From the NCBI RefSeq assembly GCF_005925325.1, contig NZ_SRMP01000008.1, forward strand, positions 1-64,000: a stretch of 64,000 nucleotides of DNA. The letters are read 5' to 3'. This stretch comes from Pedobacter helvus. Lineage in GTDB: Bacteria; Bacteroidota; Bacteroidia; Sphingobacteriales; Sphingobacteriaceae. The translations under genes and the position numbers were made by a program. Position 1 is the stretch's first letter, and every line of letters starts with the position of its first letter. This document shows positions 54,931 to 62,249 of this stretch, piece after piece. A model generated the notes under the pieces. That model did not search any database. It saw only the letters and a program-made list of their open reading frames with translations, and was not told where the DNA came from.

Positions 54931-55980
54931 TTACCTCTTCAAGAAGCTCCAAACAGATTCGTCTTTTTGATTTTTTTGATCTTCGATAACTCCGGCAACA
55001 ATCTGGTCTAACAACTCTTCGTTTTCACTTACCAGTTTATCTCCAAGAGAGATAATTTTTTGAATATTATGAGTTGAAGCCGCATCCATAGCAGGATCAA
55101 TTGATGACAGATTATTTGGTTCTATACGAATGTAGCGATTATTTTTTTTCACAGAATGGAAGAGCTGCTTGAGAAAGTAATCTGTACTTTCTGCTGAACT
55201 GCTACTCATGATATCTACTAATGCAGGCCCGATAGAAATGGCCTTTTTCTTCTTAAAATCTTCGTAGTTGTAGGAGATTTTTGACAAACCCGTTCCGAGA
55301 GATAATACCCAAATATCATCTATTTTATATGTATTGTAATTTTTAATCACTTCTAACAATGCCGACAACGAAGGATTGTGAGCAAACACACCTCCATCTA
55401 CCAAGGGATAACGTGTTTTCGCTAAAGAAAAAATCTCTGCAACAGAGAAATAAGTTGGCGCAGCCGATGTAGCCCGGCATACATCTCTAATATAAAAATC
55501 GCGTGAATCACCATGTGAAATAGCTTTTTGTTGGCGAAAAAGATGGTTCTTACGGAGTTCGATATTGTAAGCCGTGATGATGCAAGGCCGTAACAATTCA
55601 CTTAATTTTTTATCTCCGAAATAACTGAGCAGTACTTTTTCTAAAACGGTGTTATCATACAACTCGCTAAGCAAACCAAATTTGTTTAGAAAGCGTCGCC
55701 AAGGACTTGCCGTAAATATCTCTTCACCATGATTGAGGTAAATATCTAGTGCTTGTTTAGCAGAATACTTTTGTTTAGTAGGCTCTTCATCATCTGGGCA
55801 TAAAAGTATAGACAGCAAAATACCCCCAGTGCTCGTTCCAGCAAAAAAATCGAAATAATCGGTTAAATGGGCGTTAGGATTATTTGTTGCCTTTTGAATT
55901 CTTTCTTCCAATGCAACTAATATCATCCCCGGAATAATTCCACGAATGCCGCCTCCATCTATCGAAAGTATCCTTTTCAT
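54931..55980 (-). CDS. Patatin-like phospholipase
   Basis: 349 residues. The oxyanion-hole loop GGGIRG (about residues 9-14), the nucleophile elbow GTSTG (Ser50) and the catalytic Asp195 in LVDGGVFAHNPS form a complete Ser-Asp dyad. No signal peptide, so cytoplasmic. Similar to the patatins that occur in CBASS defence modules, but here there is no nucleotidyltransferase neighbour, so a defence role is not supported. It sits 79 bases upstream of the GDPD gene, and acyl-lipid hydrolysis would complement it. Confidence 0.9.
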   Translation of the reverse strand: MKRILSIDGGGIRGIIPGMILVALEERIQKATNNPNAHLTDYFDFFAGTSTGGILLSILLCPDDEEPTKQKYSAKQALDIYLNHGEEIFTASPWRRFLNKFGLLSELYDNTVLEKVLLSYFGDKKLSELLRPCIITAYNIELRKNHLFRQQKAISHGDSRDFYIRDVCRATSAAPTYFSVAEIFSLAKTRYPLVDGGVFAHNPSLSALLEVIKNYNTYKIDDIWVLSLGTGLSKISYNYEDFKKKKAISIGPALVDIMSSSSAESTDYFLKQLFHSVKKNNRYIRIEPNNLSSIDPAMDAASTHNIQKIISLGDKLVSENEELLDQIVAGVIEDQKNQKDESVWSFLKR

Positions 55981-56079
55981 TTTCTGTTCTGCATTTGTAA
56001 ATTACCGAATTTAGGAAAAAATTAGATTTATTCCTTTTTTCACTGTGCAAGAGATCTAGCTTAGATAGCTTTTAATGTT

Positions 56080-56147
56080 TCTTTGCGATACTTTACGAAA
56101 ACTTAAAAAACTTTGCGGCTAGTTTTAACGCAAAGGACGCGAAGTTT
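56080..56147. repeat. GCAAAG-type dispersed repeat, copy 2
   Basis: TTCTTTGCG, GAAAACTTAA, CTTTGCGGC and TTTTAACGCAAAGGACGCG follow one another, matching the order in 19132-19211. Found next to genes of unrelated function. Confidence 0.55.
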
Positions 56148-56198
56148 GGAAAGATGTCTTTTGTTAATTAAACCTGAACGAAGTAGAAATACTTTTGC

Positions 56199-56228
56199 AT
56201 GAGATTGCTTCGTGCCTCGCAATGACGA
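56199..56228. repeat. GATTGCTTCGTGCC-type repeat fragment
   Basis: GAGATTGCTTCGTGCCTCGCAATGACG is a block I recall from many Bacteroidota (and other) genomes as a dispersed intergenic repeat. Single copy here. Confidence 0.35.
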
Positions 56229-56324
56229 TGATTGCAAAAGATTGTCGCGAAGTGCTCCCTATAAGAATGCGGAACAAGAGAGCTTTCGGTACCAATTAGC
56301 ACCAGAATTGCTTTTCAACCCCTA

Positions 56325-56382
56325 AAACTTTTAACTTATAATCAGCAACTTTTAACTTTTTCGCTTTTAACTTTTAACTTTG
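56325..56382 (+). repeat. AACTTTTAACTT array running into a promoter
   Basis: Several tandem AACTTTTAACTT-like units end in TAACTTTG (56375-56382), itself a -7 match, only 8 bases before the glycyl-tRNA synthetase ATG. If used, the mRNA leader would be nearly absent. No clear -33. Confidence 0.4.
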
Positions 56383-56389
56383 GCTCACT

Positions 56390-57877
56390 ATGGCTCAAAA
56401 AAATAACGACGAACTTTTTAAAAATGTAATATCACATGCGAAGGAATATGGCTTTGTGTTCCAAAGCAGCGAAATATATGATGGTTTAAGTGCGGTTTAC
56501 GACTACGGACAATTGGGTGCGGAGTTGAAAAACAACATCAAAACTTACTGGTGGAAAGCAATGGTGCAGATGCACGAAAACATTGTAGGTATTGATTCTG
56601 CTATTTTTATGCATCCAAAAATTTGGAAAGCAAGTGGTCACGTTGATGGTTTTAACGACCCGATGATTGACAATAAGGATTCGAAAAAACGCTACCGTGC
56701 CGACCAATTATTAGAAGACAAAATCGCCAAATACGAAAAAGACGGAAAAACGGAAAAAGCAGCAAAACTGCAAACGGATATGGACGATGCTTTGAAAGCT
56801 GAGGATTTGCCTCGTTTAAAAGCATTGATTGAAGAGCATGAGATTGCTTGCCCAGTAAGTGGCACTAAAAACTGGACGGATGTACGTCAGTTCAATTTGA
56901 TGTTTAGCACACAATTCGGAGCAATGGCTGATGGTAGTGAGGTGGTTTACCTGCGTCCGGAGACTGCGCAAGGTATTTTTGTAAATTTCTTGAACGTGCA
57001 AAAAACAGGAAGAATGAAAATTCCTTTTGGTATTGCACAAATTGGAAAAGCTTTTAGAAACGAGGTAATTGCCCGCCAGTTCATTATGCGTATGCGTGAG
57101 TTCGAACAAATGGAAATGCAATTCTTCGTGCGCCCCGGTGAAGACAAAAAATGGTTCGAATACTGGAAAGAAGCCCGTTTGAAATGGCACAAAGCTTTGG
57201 GCACGCCTGCAGAAAAATACCGTTACCACGATCACGTGAAGTTGGCGCACTATGCTAATGCAGCTACAGATATCGAGTTTGAATTTCCATTTGGATTTAA
57301 AGAGGTAGAAGGTATCCACAGTAGAACTGATTTCGATCTATCGCAACACCAAGAGTTTAGCGGTAAAAAAATGCAGTATTTTGATGCTGAATTAGATGAG
57401 AATGGAAAACCTTATGGCAACTACGTTCCTTACGTAATTGAAACTTCTATTGGTTTAGACAGAATGTTCTTGTTAACGATGATTAATGCATTGGAAGAAG
57501 AAGATTTGAGCACGCCAGAAAAACAAGATAGCAGAACCTTATTGCGTTTACACCCTGCCTTAGCTCCAATTAAAGCGGCTATCTTTCCATTAACTAAAAA
57601 AGATGGTTTGCCAGAAAAAGCTCGTGAGGTAATGGACGCACTGAAATTTGATTTCAACTGTATCTATGAAGAGAAAGATGCTATTGGCAAACGTTACCGC
57701 AGACAAGATGCCGTGGGTACGCCTTTCTGTATCACAGTAGATCATCAAACTTTAGAAGATAATACAGTTACCATCCGTCATAGAGATACGATGGAGCAGC
57801 AACGTATTGAAATTAAAGATTTGCACTGGACAATTGAAAGCAAGGTAAGCTGGAGAAGCTTGTTGAGCCAATCATAA
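56390..57877 (+). CDS. glyQS: Glycyl-tRNA synthetase (single-chain class II)
   Basis: 495 residues, class IIa archaeal/eukaryal-type glycyl-tRNA synthetase. N-terminal GFVFQSSEIYDGLSAVYDYGQLG, motif 2 around FRNEVIARQFIMRMREFEQ and motif 3 GLDRMF, with the C-terminal anticodon-binding domain (about 395-495). Attaches glycine to tRNA-Gly. The gene is usually named glyS or glyQS. Ends at a strong terminator. Confidence 0.94.
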   Translation: MAQKNNDELFKNVISHAKEYGFVFQSSEIYDGLSAVYDYGQLGAELKNNIKTYWWKAMVQMHENIVGIDSAIFMHPKIWKASGHVDGFNDPMIDNKDSKKRYRADQLLEDKIAKYEKDGKTEKAAKLQTDMDDALKAEDLPRLKALIEEHEIACPVSGTKNWTDVRQFNLMFSTQFGAMADGSEVVYLRPETAQGIFVNFLNVQKTGRMKIPFGIAQIGKAFRNEVIARQFIMRMREFEQMEMQFFVRPGEDKKWFEYWKEARLKWHKALGTPAEKYRYHDHVKLAHYANAATDIEFEFPFGFKEVEGIHSRTDFDLSQHQEFSGKKMQYFDAELDENGKPYGNYVPYVIETSIGLDRMFLLTMINALEEEDLSTPEKQDSRTLLRLHPALAPIKAAIFPLTKKDGLPEKAREVMDALKFDFNCIYEEKDAIGKRYRRQDAVGTPFCITVDHQTLEDNTVTIRHRDTMEQQRIEIKDLHWTIESKVSWRSLLSQS

Positions 57878-57883
57878 ATATTT

Positions 57884-57912
57884 AATCCCGATCAAAAAAA
57901 TCGGGATTTTTT
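57884..57912 (+). terminator. Terminator of the glycyl-tRNA synthetase gene
   Basis: AATCCCGAT / ATCGGGATT stem with an A-rich 7-base loop and six T. Confidence 0.9.
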
Positions 57913-57954
57913 ATGGAAAATGGTTTTTAAATCATCTTTAAATAAAATTGATTG

Positions 57955-58527
57955 ATGAAGAAGCTGACGTTTGCAATTATTCTCCTGTTTTTCTGCTTAG
58001 TTTTTGTTAAGGCGCAAGAAGTAAAGTTAGATACCGCACTAAGTACTAAGGCAAAGCCCAAGGTTAAAATAATATACGACACGAAAAGCATAGTAGTCCA
58101 TCCGCATCAGAATAACGATGTGCTTACCTGGAATTTCAACTCGCAAATTAGGGTTAAAACTGCAATTCCAATATTTATCAATTACAACAATGTTGAGGAT
58201 TTAAAAATCGATAAAGCCACCAGAAGCCTACTATTTAAATACAAAAAAGAAAAACCAGAAATCATCAGTTTGTATGAATTGGCTAGAAAATACTGTAAGA
58301 TAAGTGGCAAAGATATTTTATTCAGTGTGGATGATGAATGGCAAAAACAACCCGACAGTATTTTTATTGCCATTGATGCCATTAAACATATAAGGGTTGT
58401 AGATAGCAAGAATTATCCTTATTTAGCTATAAAAAGAAATCATTTTGTAGTGCTCGTTGTAATAACGGTAAACCCTCCAAAGAAAGAGGAAGATGATGGT
58501 GATAAACCTAAGATTTATATTCGATAG
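57955..58527 (+). CDS. Hypothetical exported protein
   Basis: 190 residues with signal peptide MKKLTFAIILLFFCLVFVKAQ. No family I recognise. A conserved-looking ILFSVDDEWQKQPDSIFIAIDAIKHI segment lies in the middle and the C terminus is highly charged (PPKKEEDDGDKPKIYIR). An adjacent TTG (57952) is a less likely start. Not visibly linked to a neighbour. Confidence 0.6.
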   Translation: MKKLTFAIILLFFCLVFVKAQEVKLDTALSTKAKPKVKIIYDTKSIVVHPHQNNDVLTWNFNSQIRVKTAIPIFINYNNVEDLKIDKATRSLLFKYKKEKPEIISLYELARKYCKISGKDILFSVDDEWQKQPDSIFIAIDAIKHIRVVDSKNYPYLAIKRNHFVVLVVITVNPPKKEEDDGDKPKIYIR

Positions 58528-58542
58528 GCTTCATACCATACT

Positions 58543-58556
58543 GAGCATTTGAACTC
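58543..58556. repeat. GAGCATTTGAACTC, second copy
   Basis: Identical to the loop-side segment of the dnaN terminator (46721-46734). It forms GAG/CTC arms 16 bases past the preceding stop codon, perhaps a weak transcript end. Confidence 0.3.
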
Positions 58557-58611
58557 AAGGCTTTAATACTTCACGTTGATACTGTAGCCTATCAGTAATG
58601 TTAATGTTTAA

Positions 58612-58686
58612 CTGACCCTGAAATAAATTCAGGGTGACGAAAATGAGCACTCCGTCATGCTGAATTTATTTCAGCATCAGCTTTAT
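58612..58686. repeat. Composite intergenic repeat, copy 3
   Basis: CTGACCCTGAAATAAATTC, CAGGGTGACG and CGTCATGCTGAATTTATTTCAGCATCAGCTTT. It shares pieces with copies 1 and 2 and has its own palindrome TGCTGAAtttaTTTCAGCA. Confidence 0.6.
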
Positions 58687-58725
58687 AAACTAATTTCCGG
58701 CAATATAGAAATTTCGCTCACATCA

Positions 58726-59076
58726 TTAGATTTGAATAATACCATCAATAGCCTCTTCGTTCCTAGCAATTACTGCTTTATCATCCTTTACAATAATTGG
58801 CCGTTGTATTAAAATTGGATTTTCATGCAGCGCCTTGATCCATTCTTCATCAATCAGTTCTTTACCTTTAAATTTCTCCAAATAAATCTTTTCCGTTTTA
58901 CGAACAATATCAATTGGTTTCAAATTCAGTTTAGCTAAAATCGTTTTTAACTCCTCTATACTAGGCACAGCTTCCAAATAATTAACCACTTCGAACGGCT
59001 CTCCACTTTGTGTAAGTTCTTTTAATGCAATATTGCTTTTACTGCATCTGCTGTTATGATAAATCGTAATGCTCAT
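58726..59076 (-). CDS. ArsC-like thioredoxin-fold reductase
   Basis: A 116-residue ArsC/Spx-family protein with Cys11 in HNSRCSKSN and Arg in QRPIIV, both needed for arsenate reductases of the glutaredoxin type. Its ATG overlaps the NlpC/P60 gene's stop by one base, so it is translated from that transcript. Arsenic resistance genes are absent, so the physiological role is open. The family includes regulators without reductase activity. Confidence 0.83.
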   Translation of the reverse strand: MSITIYHNSRCSKSNIALKELTQSGEPFEVVNYLEAVPSIEELKTILAKLNLKPIDIVRKTEKIYLEKFKGKELIDEEWIKALHENPILIQRPIIVKDDKAVIARNEEAIDGIIQI

Positions 59077-60278
59077 TATTTCTTGCTAAAATACCAATCG
59101 TGTTTCTCTACTTTAGTAATTTCTGGCTGATCAATCTGTGTTAAAATCCTTCGGGCACCTACCAAAGTTTTGGTTTGATATTCATCGTAATTAGCTGCCG
59201 TTGGTAAAATGCTACTAATTTTCACCATCCCAGCCGACTGGATAAATTCTCCATTACCCATATAAATAGCCGTATGACTAACTCGACCTCCATTTACGCC
59301 TCTGCGTTTGGCAGCAGAAAAGAACATCAAATCTCCCGCTTTCAGGTTTTTTAAGCATTTCTCTACGTTGATACTATCATTTTCCAAAACATCTAACTTC
59401 TCTCCCACCAATGCTTGTTGTGATGCATCACGAGGGATAATTACGCCATTCAGAAAATAAGCAGTTTTAGTAAAGCCACTACAATCTACTCCTTTAATAG
59501 AAGTGCCGCCCCATAAATAAGGCACACCAATTAAGGTTTGTGCTGTTTTTAAAATAGCGTCAGCGTTAGGAACTGGGCGTTTTAACCAAGCATTATAATC
59601 GGTAAGTTGGTGAGCAGGTACGAAAGCCTCACGCCCATCGGGAAAGCTAATTTTTGTAAACGTACCCTCCGTAGCCAAAACCTTCAAAATATTGCCATTT
59701 ACCAAATCCGATACCCTTGCAGAACTTATATCAGCCTTCGTGAAAGCATGCCCATAATCGTTAACAAAAACTACTTTCTTTGCGGCTTGCCATTCTTTAA
59801 ACTTACTTTGGTTCATTAAAGCGATAGAACCGCCATCTGTCCAAGCCAAATAGCCATCTGGAGATTTCACTAAGTAAAATCCACCTTGTTTCTTTAAAAT
59901 TTGGATGGGCGTTCCTAACAATGTTTGTGTCATCAGCTCTGCGCCGTGAAACGGCTGGCTTCTATTGTTAGCAACAGAAATAGTGGTCACACCATAAACT
60001 AGGTCTTTCAACTGCTTAGCAGGCAAAACCTCTACGCTTAGCTTGTCCTTCGCATCGTTAGCAAAAGATTTCTCAAAAGCTTCTACAGCTTGTACCGAAG
60101 TACTTTCTACAAAAACCGAATCTGCTTTAAATCGCACATTAAAATAGACCGACCTTTTATCTGGTGCAAATTTCTTCTGGATAGCATTAGCGATAGTTCG
60201 ATAAGCAGCCGTGTCTATTTGTGCAGAAGCAGAAAGACTAAAAAGACCGCAAACCAAAAAGAAAAAACATCTTTTCAT
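59076..60278 (-). CDS. NlpC/P60-family cell-wall peptidase
   Basis: 400 residues, exported (signal ends near SASAQ). It carries SH3-like segments in the first half (about 85-235) and an NlpC/P60 peptidase domain (about 245-380) with catalytic Cys266 in GVDCSGF and His335 in VSHTAIYMG. Cleaves peptide bonds in murein stem peptides. Followed in the same transcript by the ArsC-like gene. Confidence 0.9.
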   Translation of the reverse strand: MKRCFFFLVCGLFSLSASAQIDTAAYRTIANAIQKKFAPDKRSVYFNVRFKADSVFVESTSVQAVEAFEKSFANDAKDKLSVEVLPAKQLKDLVYGVTTISVANNRSQPFHGAELMTQTLLGTPIQILKKQGGFYLVKSPDGYLAWTDGGSIALMNQSKFKEWQAAKKVVFVNDYGHAFTKADISSARVSDLVNGNILKVLATEGTFTKISFPDGREAFVPAHQLTDYNAWLKRPVPNADAILKTAQTLIGVPYLWGGTSIKGVDCSGFTKTAYFLNGVIIPRDASQQALVGEKLDVLENDSINVEKCLKNLKAGDLMFFSAAKRRGVNGGRVSHTAIYMGNGEFIQSAGMVKISSILPTAANYDEYQTKTLVGARRILTQIDQPEITKVEKHDWYFSKK

Positions 60279-60440
60279 TTTTAGGTGTTACTGAGTTGGA
60301 TTTTGTTCAGAACTAAGTTACAATATAAATAACGATCTACATTTTAGTAATCTAATCTTTACACAGATAACTTGCACGAGAACCTGATATCCATATTTTT
60401 GAAAGTCACCCGAATAGCACATCTATAAAATCAAAACGAA

Positions 60441-61526
60441 ATGCTTAAAAAATTACCTCTTCCGCTCTGGACTATCGCTTTGCCTATTTTAGCTTGGTTA
60501 GCTTATTTTCTACCACTGGACGGCATTGGAAGTTTTGGCACCATATTGTTAGTGGTTTTATTAATAGGAAGTGTTTTGGCAGCTGTACATCATGCAGAGG
60601 TTGTTGCACATAAAGTTGGCGAACCTTTTGGAACGCTGATTTTAGCCTTAGCAGTAACTACTATAGAAGTCGCATTGATCGTTTCGCTTATGCTCACCGG
60701 AGGTCCCGGAACAGAAGAATTGGCCAGAGATACCGTTTTTGCCGCCGTAATGATTATTCTAACTGGCATGATTGGCATTTGTTTGTTGGCAGGAGGTGTA
60801 AAATTTAAGCAGCAACGTTTTAGTTTAGATGGCGTAAAGGCTGCCTTAGTTGCACTTACTGCAATTCTTACGCTTACCTTAGTGCTACCTAATTATACAA
60901 CTAGCATATCTGGCCCAACTTATTCTAACTCTCAATTGATCTTTGTGGCCATTATCTCATTGATTTTATACGGCACTTTTGTATTAGTACAAACCGTTAG
61001 GCATAGAGATTTTTTCTTGCCTCCTGGAAACGATGACAAAGGGATAGAAACACATGCTGAACCGCCTACACGAACGGTGGCTTTAAGTAGTGGGTTATTG
61101 TTGTTAGTTTGTTTAGGCATTGTGGTTTTGCTAGCCAAATCTTTGGCTCCAGATATAGAAAATGCAGTGATTAGTGCTGGTGCTCCGAAAATGTTGGTGG
61201 GTGTAATTATCGCCGCCGTAGTTTTATTACCAGAAGGATTAGCAGCCTACAACGCAGCTAGAAAAAATAGGCTACAAACCAGCTTAAACTTAGCCTTAGG
61301 TTCTGCCTTGGCAACCATTGGATTAACAATTCCAGCGGTATCTATTGTGTCTTTAATTTCTGGGATGACCATTACTTTAGGTATAGATACCAAGTCTGTT
61401 GCGCTACTTTTACTTTCTTTGTTTACCATTATGCTTTCGCTTGGCTCTGGCCGAACAAACATATTGCAAGGCGTTGTATTATTAACTATTTTTGCGGCCT
61501 ATCTGTTTACTATTGTTGCTCCATAG
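60441..61526 (+). CDS. Calcium/proton antiporter (ChaA/CaCA family)
   Basis: 361 residues with about ten to eleven membrane helices in two inverted halves. The acidic motifs are HHAEVVAHKVGEPFGTLILALAVTTIEV and PEGLAAYNAARKNRLQTSLNLALGSALATIG. These are the alpha-repeat residues that bind cations in the CaCA superfamily. The substrate may be calcium, sodium or potassium. I do not name it. Confidence 0.88.
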   Translation: MLKKLPLPLWTIALPILAWLAYFLPLDGIGSFGTILLVVLLIGSVLAAVHHAEVVAHKVGEPFGTLILALAVTTIEVALIVSLMLTGGPGTEELARDTVFAAVMIILTGMIGICLLAGGVKFKQQRFSLDGVKAALVALTAILTLTLVLPNYTTSISGPTYSNSQLIFVAIISLILYGTFVLVQTVRHRDFFLPPGNDDKGIETHAEPPTRTVALSSGLLLLVCLGIVVLLAKSLAPDIENAVISAGAPKMLVGVIIAAVVLLPEGLAAYNAARKNRLQTSLNLALGSALATIGLTIPAVSIVSLISGMTITLGIDTKSVALLLLSLFTIMLSLGSGRTNILQGVVLLTIFAAYLFTIVAP

Positions 61527-61594
61527 TGGCAATGCATGTGGTAGATTTGCAATAATAAAGGTTAATGAAAAAACAAGCAATACATAACTAAAGG

Positions 61595-62074
61595 ATGAGA
61601 AAATTAGCGCTTCGCATCATCGATTTTTTCTATCCACCGTTTAAAAATTGGTTTTCTATTGGCACTTTTAGATACATGGCGAGTGGCGGTTTCACTGCCG
61701 CCTCAGGTATTGTAGCGTATTTTGTGATCTACAATTACTTATTACGGCAACAAGATGTACATATCAATGGTTACTTAATTACTGCTCCAATTGCCGCCCT
61801 GGCTTTAGAATCGGTATTTACTTTTATAGTTGGCTTTACCTTAAACAAGTACTTAGTTTTTACGCAATCCAACCTCAAAGGACGCATCCAATTGTTTAGA
61901 TACGGAACTGTTGTTTGTACGAATATCCTGCTTAACTATGCCCTGATGAAAATTTTGGTAGAAGGTTTTCAATTTTACCCATCCATTTCTAAGGCTTTTA
62001 TTACTGTTATTTTAGCAATTTTCAGTTATTTCTCTCAAAAGTATTTTTCTTTTAGAGTGAAAAAAAACGTTTAA
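61595..62074 (+). CDS. GtrA-family membrane protein
   Basis: 159 residues with four hydrophobic segments and GTFRYMASGGFTAASG at the start and FSYFSQKYFSFR at the end, both typical of GtrA-like flippase-related proteins. GtrA proteins help translocate lipid-linked sugars. No glycosyltransferase gene is adjacent. Confidence 0.85.
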   Translation: MRKLALRIIDFFYPPFKNWFSIGTFRYMASGGFTAASGIVAYFVIYNYLLRQQDVHINGYLITAPIAALALESVFTFIVGFTLNKYLVFTQSNLKGRIQLFRYGTVVCTNILLNYALMKILVEGFQFYPSISKAFITVILAIFSYFSQKYFSFRVKKNV

Positions 62075-62249
62075 AAAAGAGGAGCGCAAAAATAGCACTT
62101 CGATATTCCAACAGTCCCGCTTTCCGCTGCTATCAATTTTTCATAGGAGACAAAAATGTGATGATTGTCAATTTTCTACTAAAACAGTCGTGTTTTCTTG
62201 CTTTCTACTCGCAAATCAGCTACTTTAGTAAATTCAATAAGATGTATAA
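62075..62249. other. Short spacer with repeat fragment
   Basis: Contains AGTCCCGCTTTCCGCTGCTATC near 62111, with AGTCCCGCTTTC also present near 31463, plus the phenylalanine-hydroxylase promoter (62198-62228). Confidence 0.45.
62198..62228 (+). promoter_or_regulatory. Promoter of the aromatic amino acid hydroxylase gene
   Basis: TTG (62198-62200), 20 bases, then TACTTTAG (62221-62228), one base from TAnnTTTG. It gives a leader of about 15 bases to ATG 62250. Confidence 0.45.

Larger units (their letters stand above)
55981..56389. other. Repeat-filled divergent spacer
   Basis: 409 bases with a GCAAAG-type repeat (56080-56147), a GCTTCGTGCCTCGCAATGACG element (56199-56228) and an AACTTTTAACTT array (56325-56382). 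No gene. Confidence 0.6.

Noticed and set aside
54931..55980. Patatin as a CBASS-type defence effector
   Set aside because: No cGAS-like nucleotidyltransferase or ubiquitin-transfer genes nearby; neighbours point to lipid metabolism.
56816..57319. 167-codon minus-strand frame inside glycyl-tRNA synthetase
   Set aside because: Antisense shadow of a conserved gene; Phe- and Cys-rich translation with no recognised fold.
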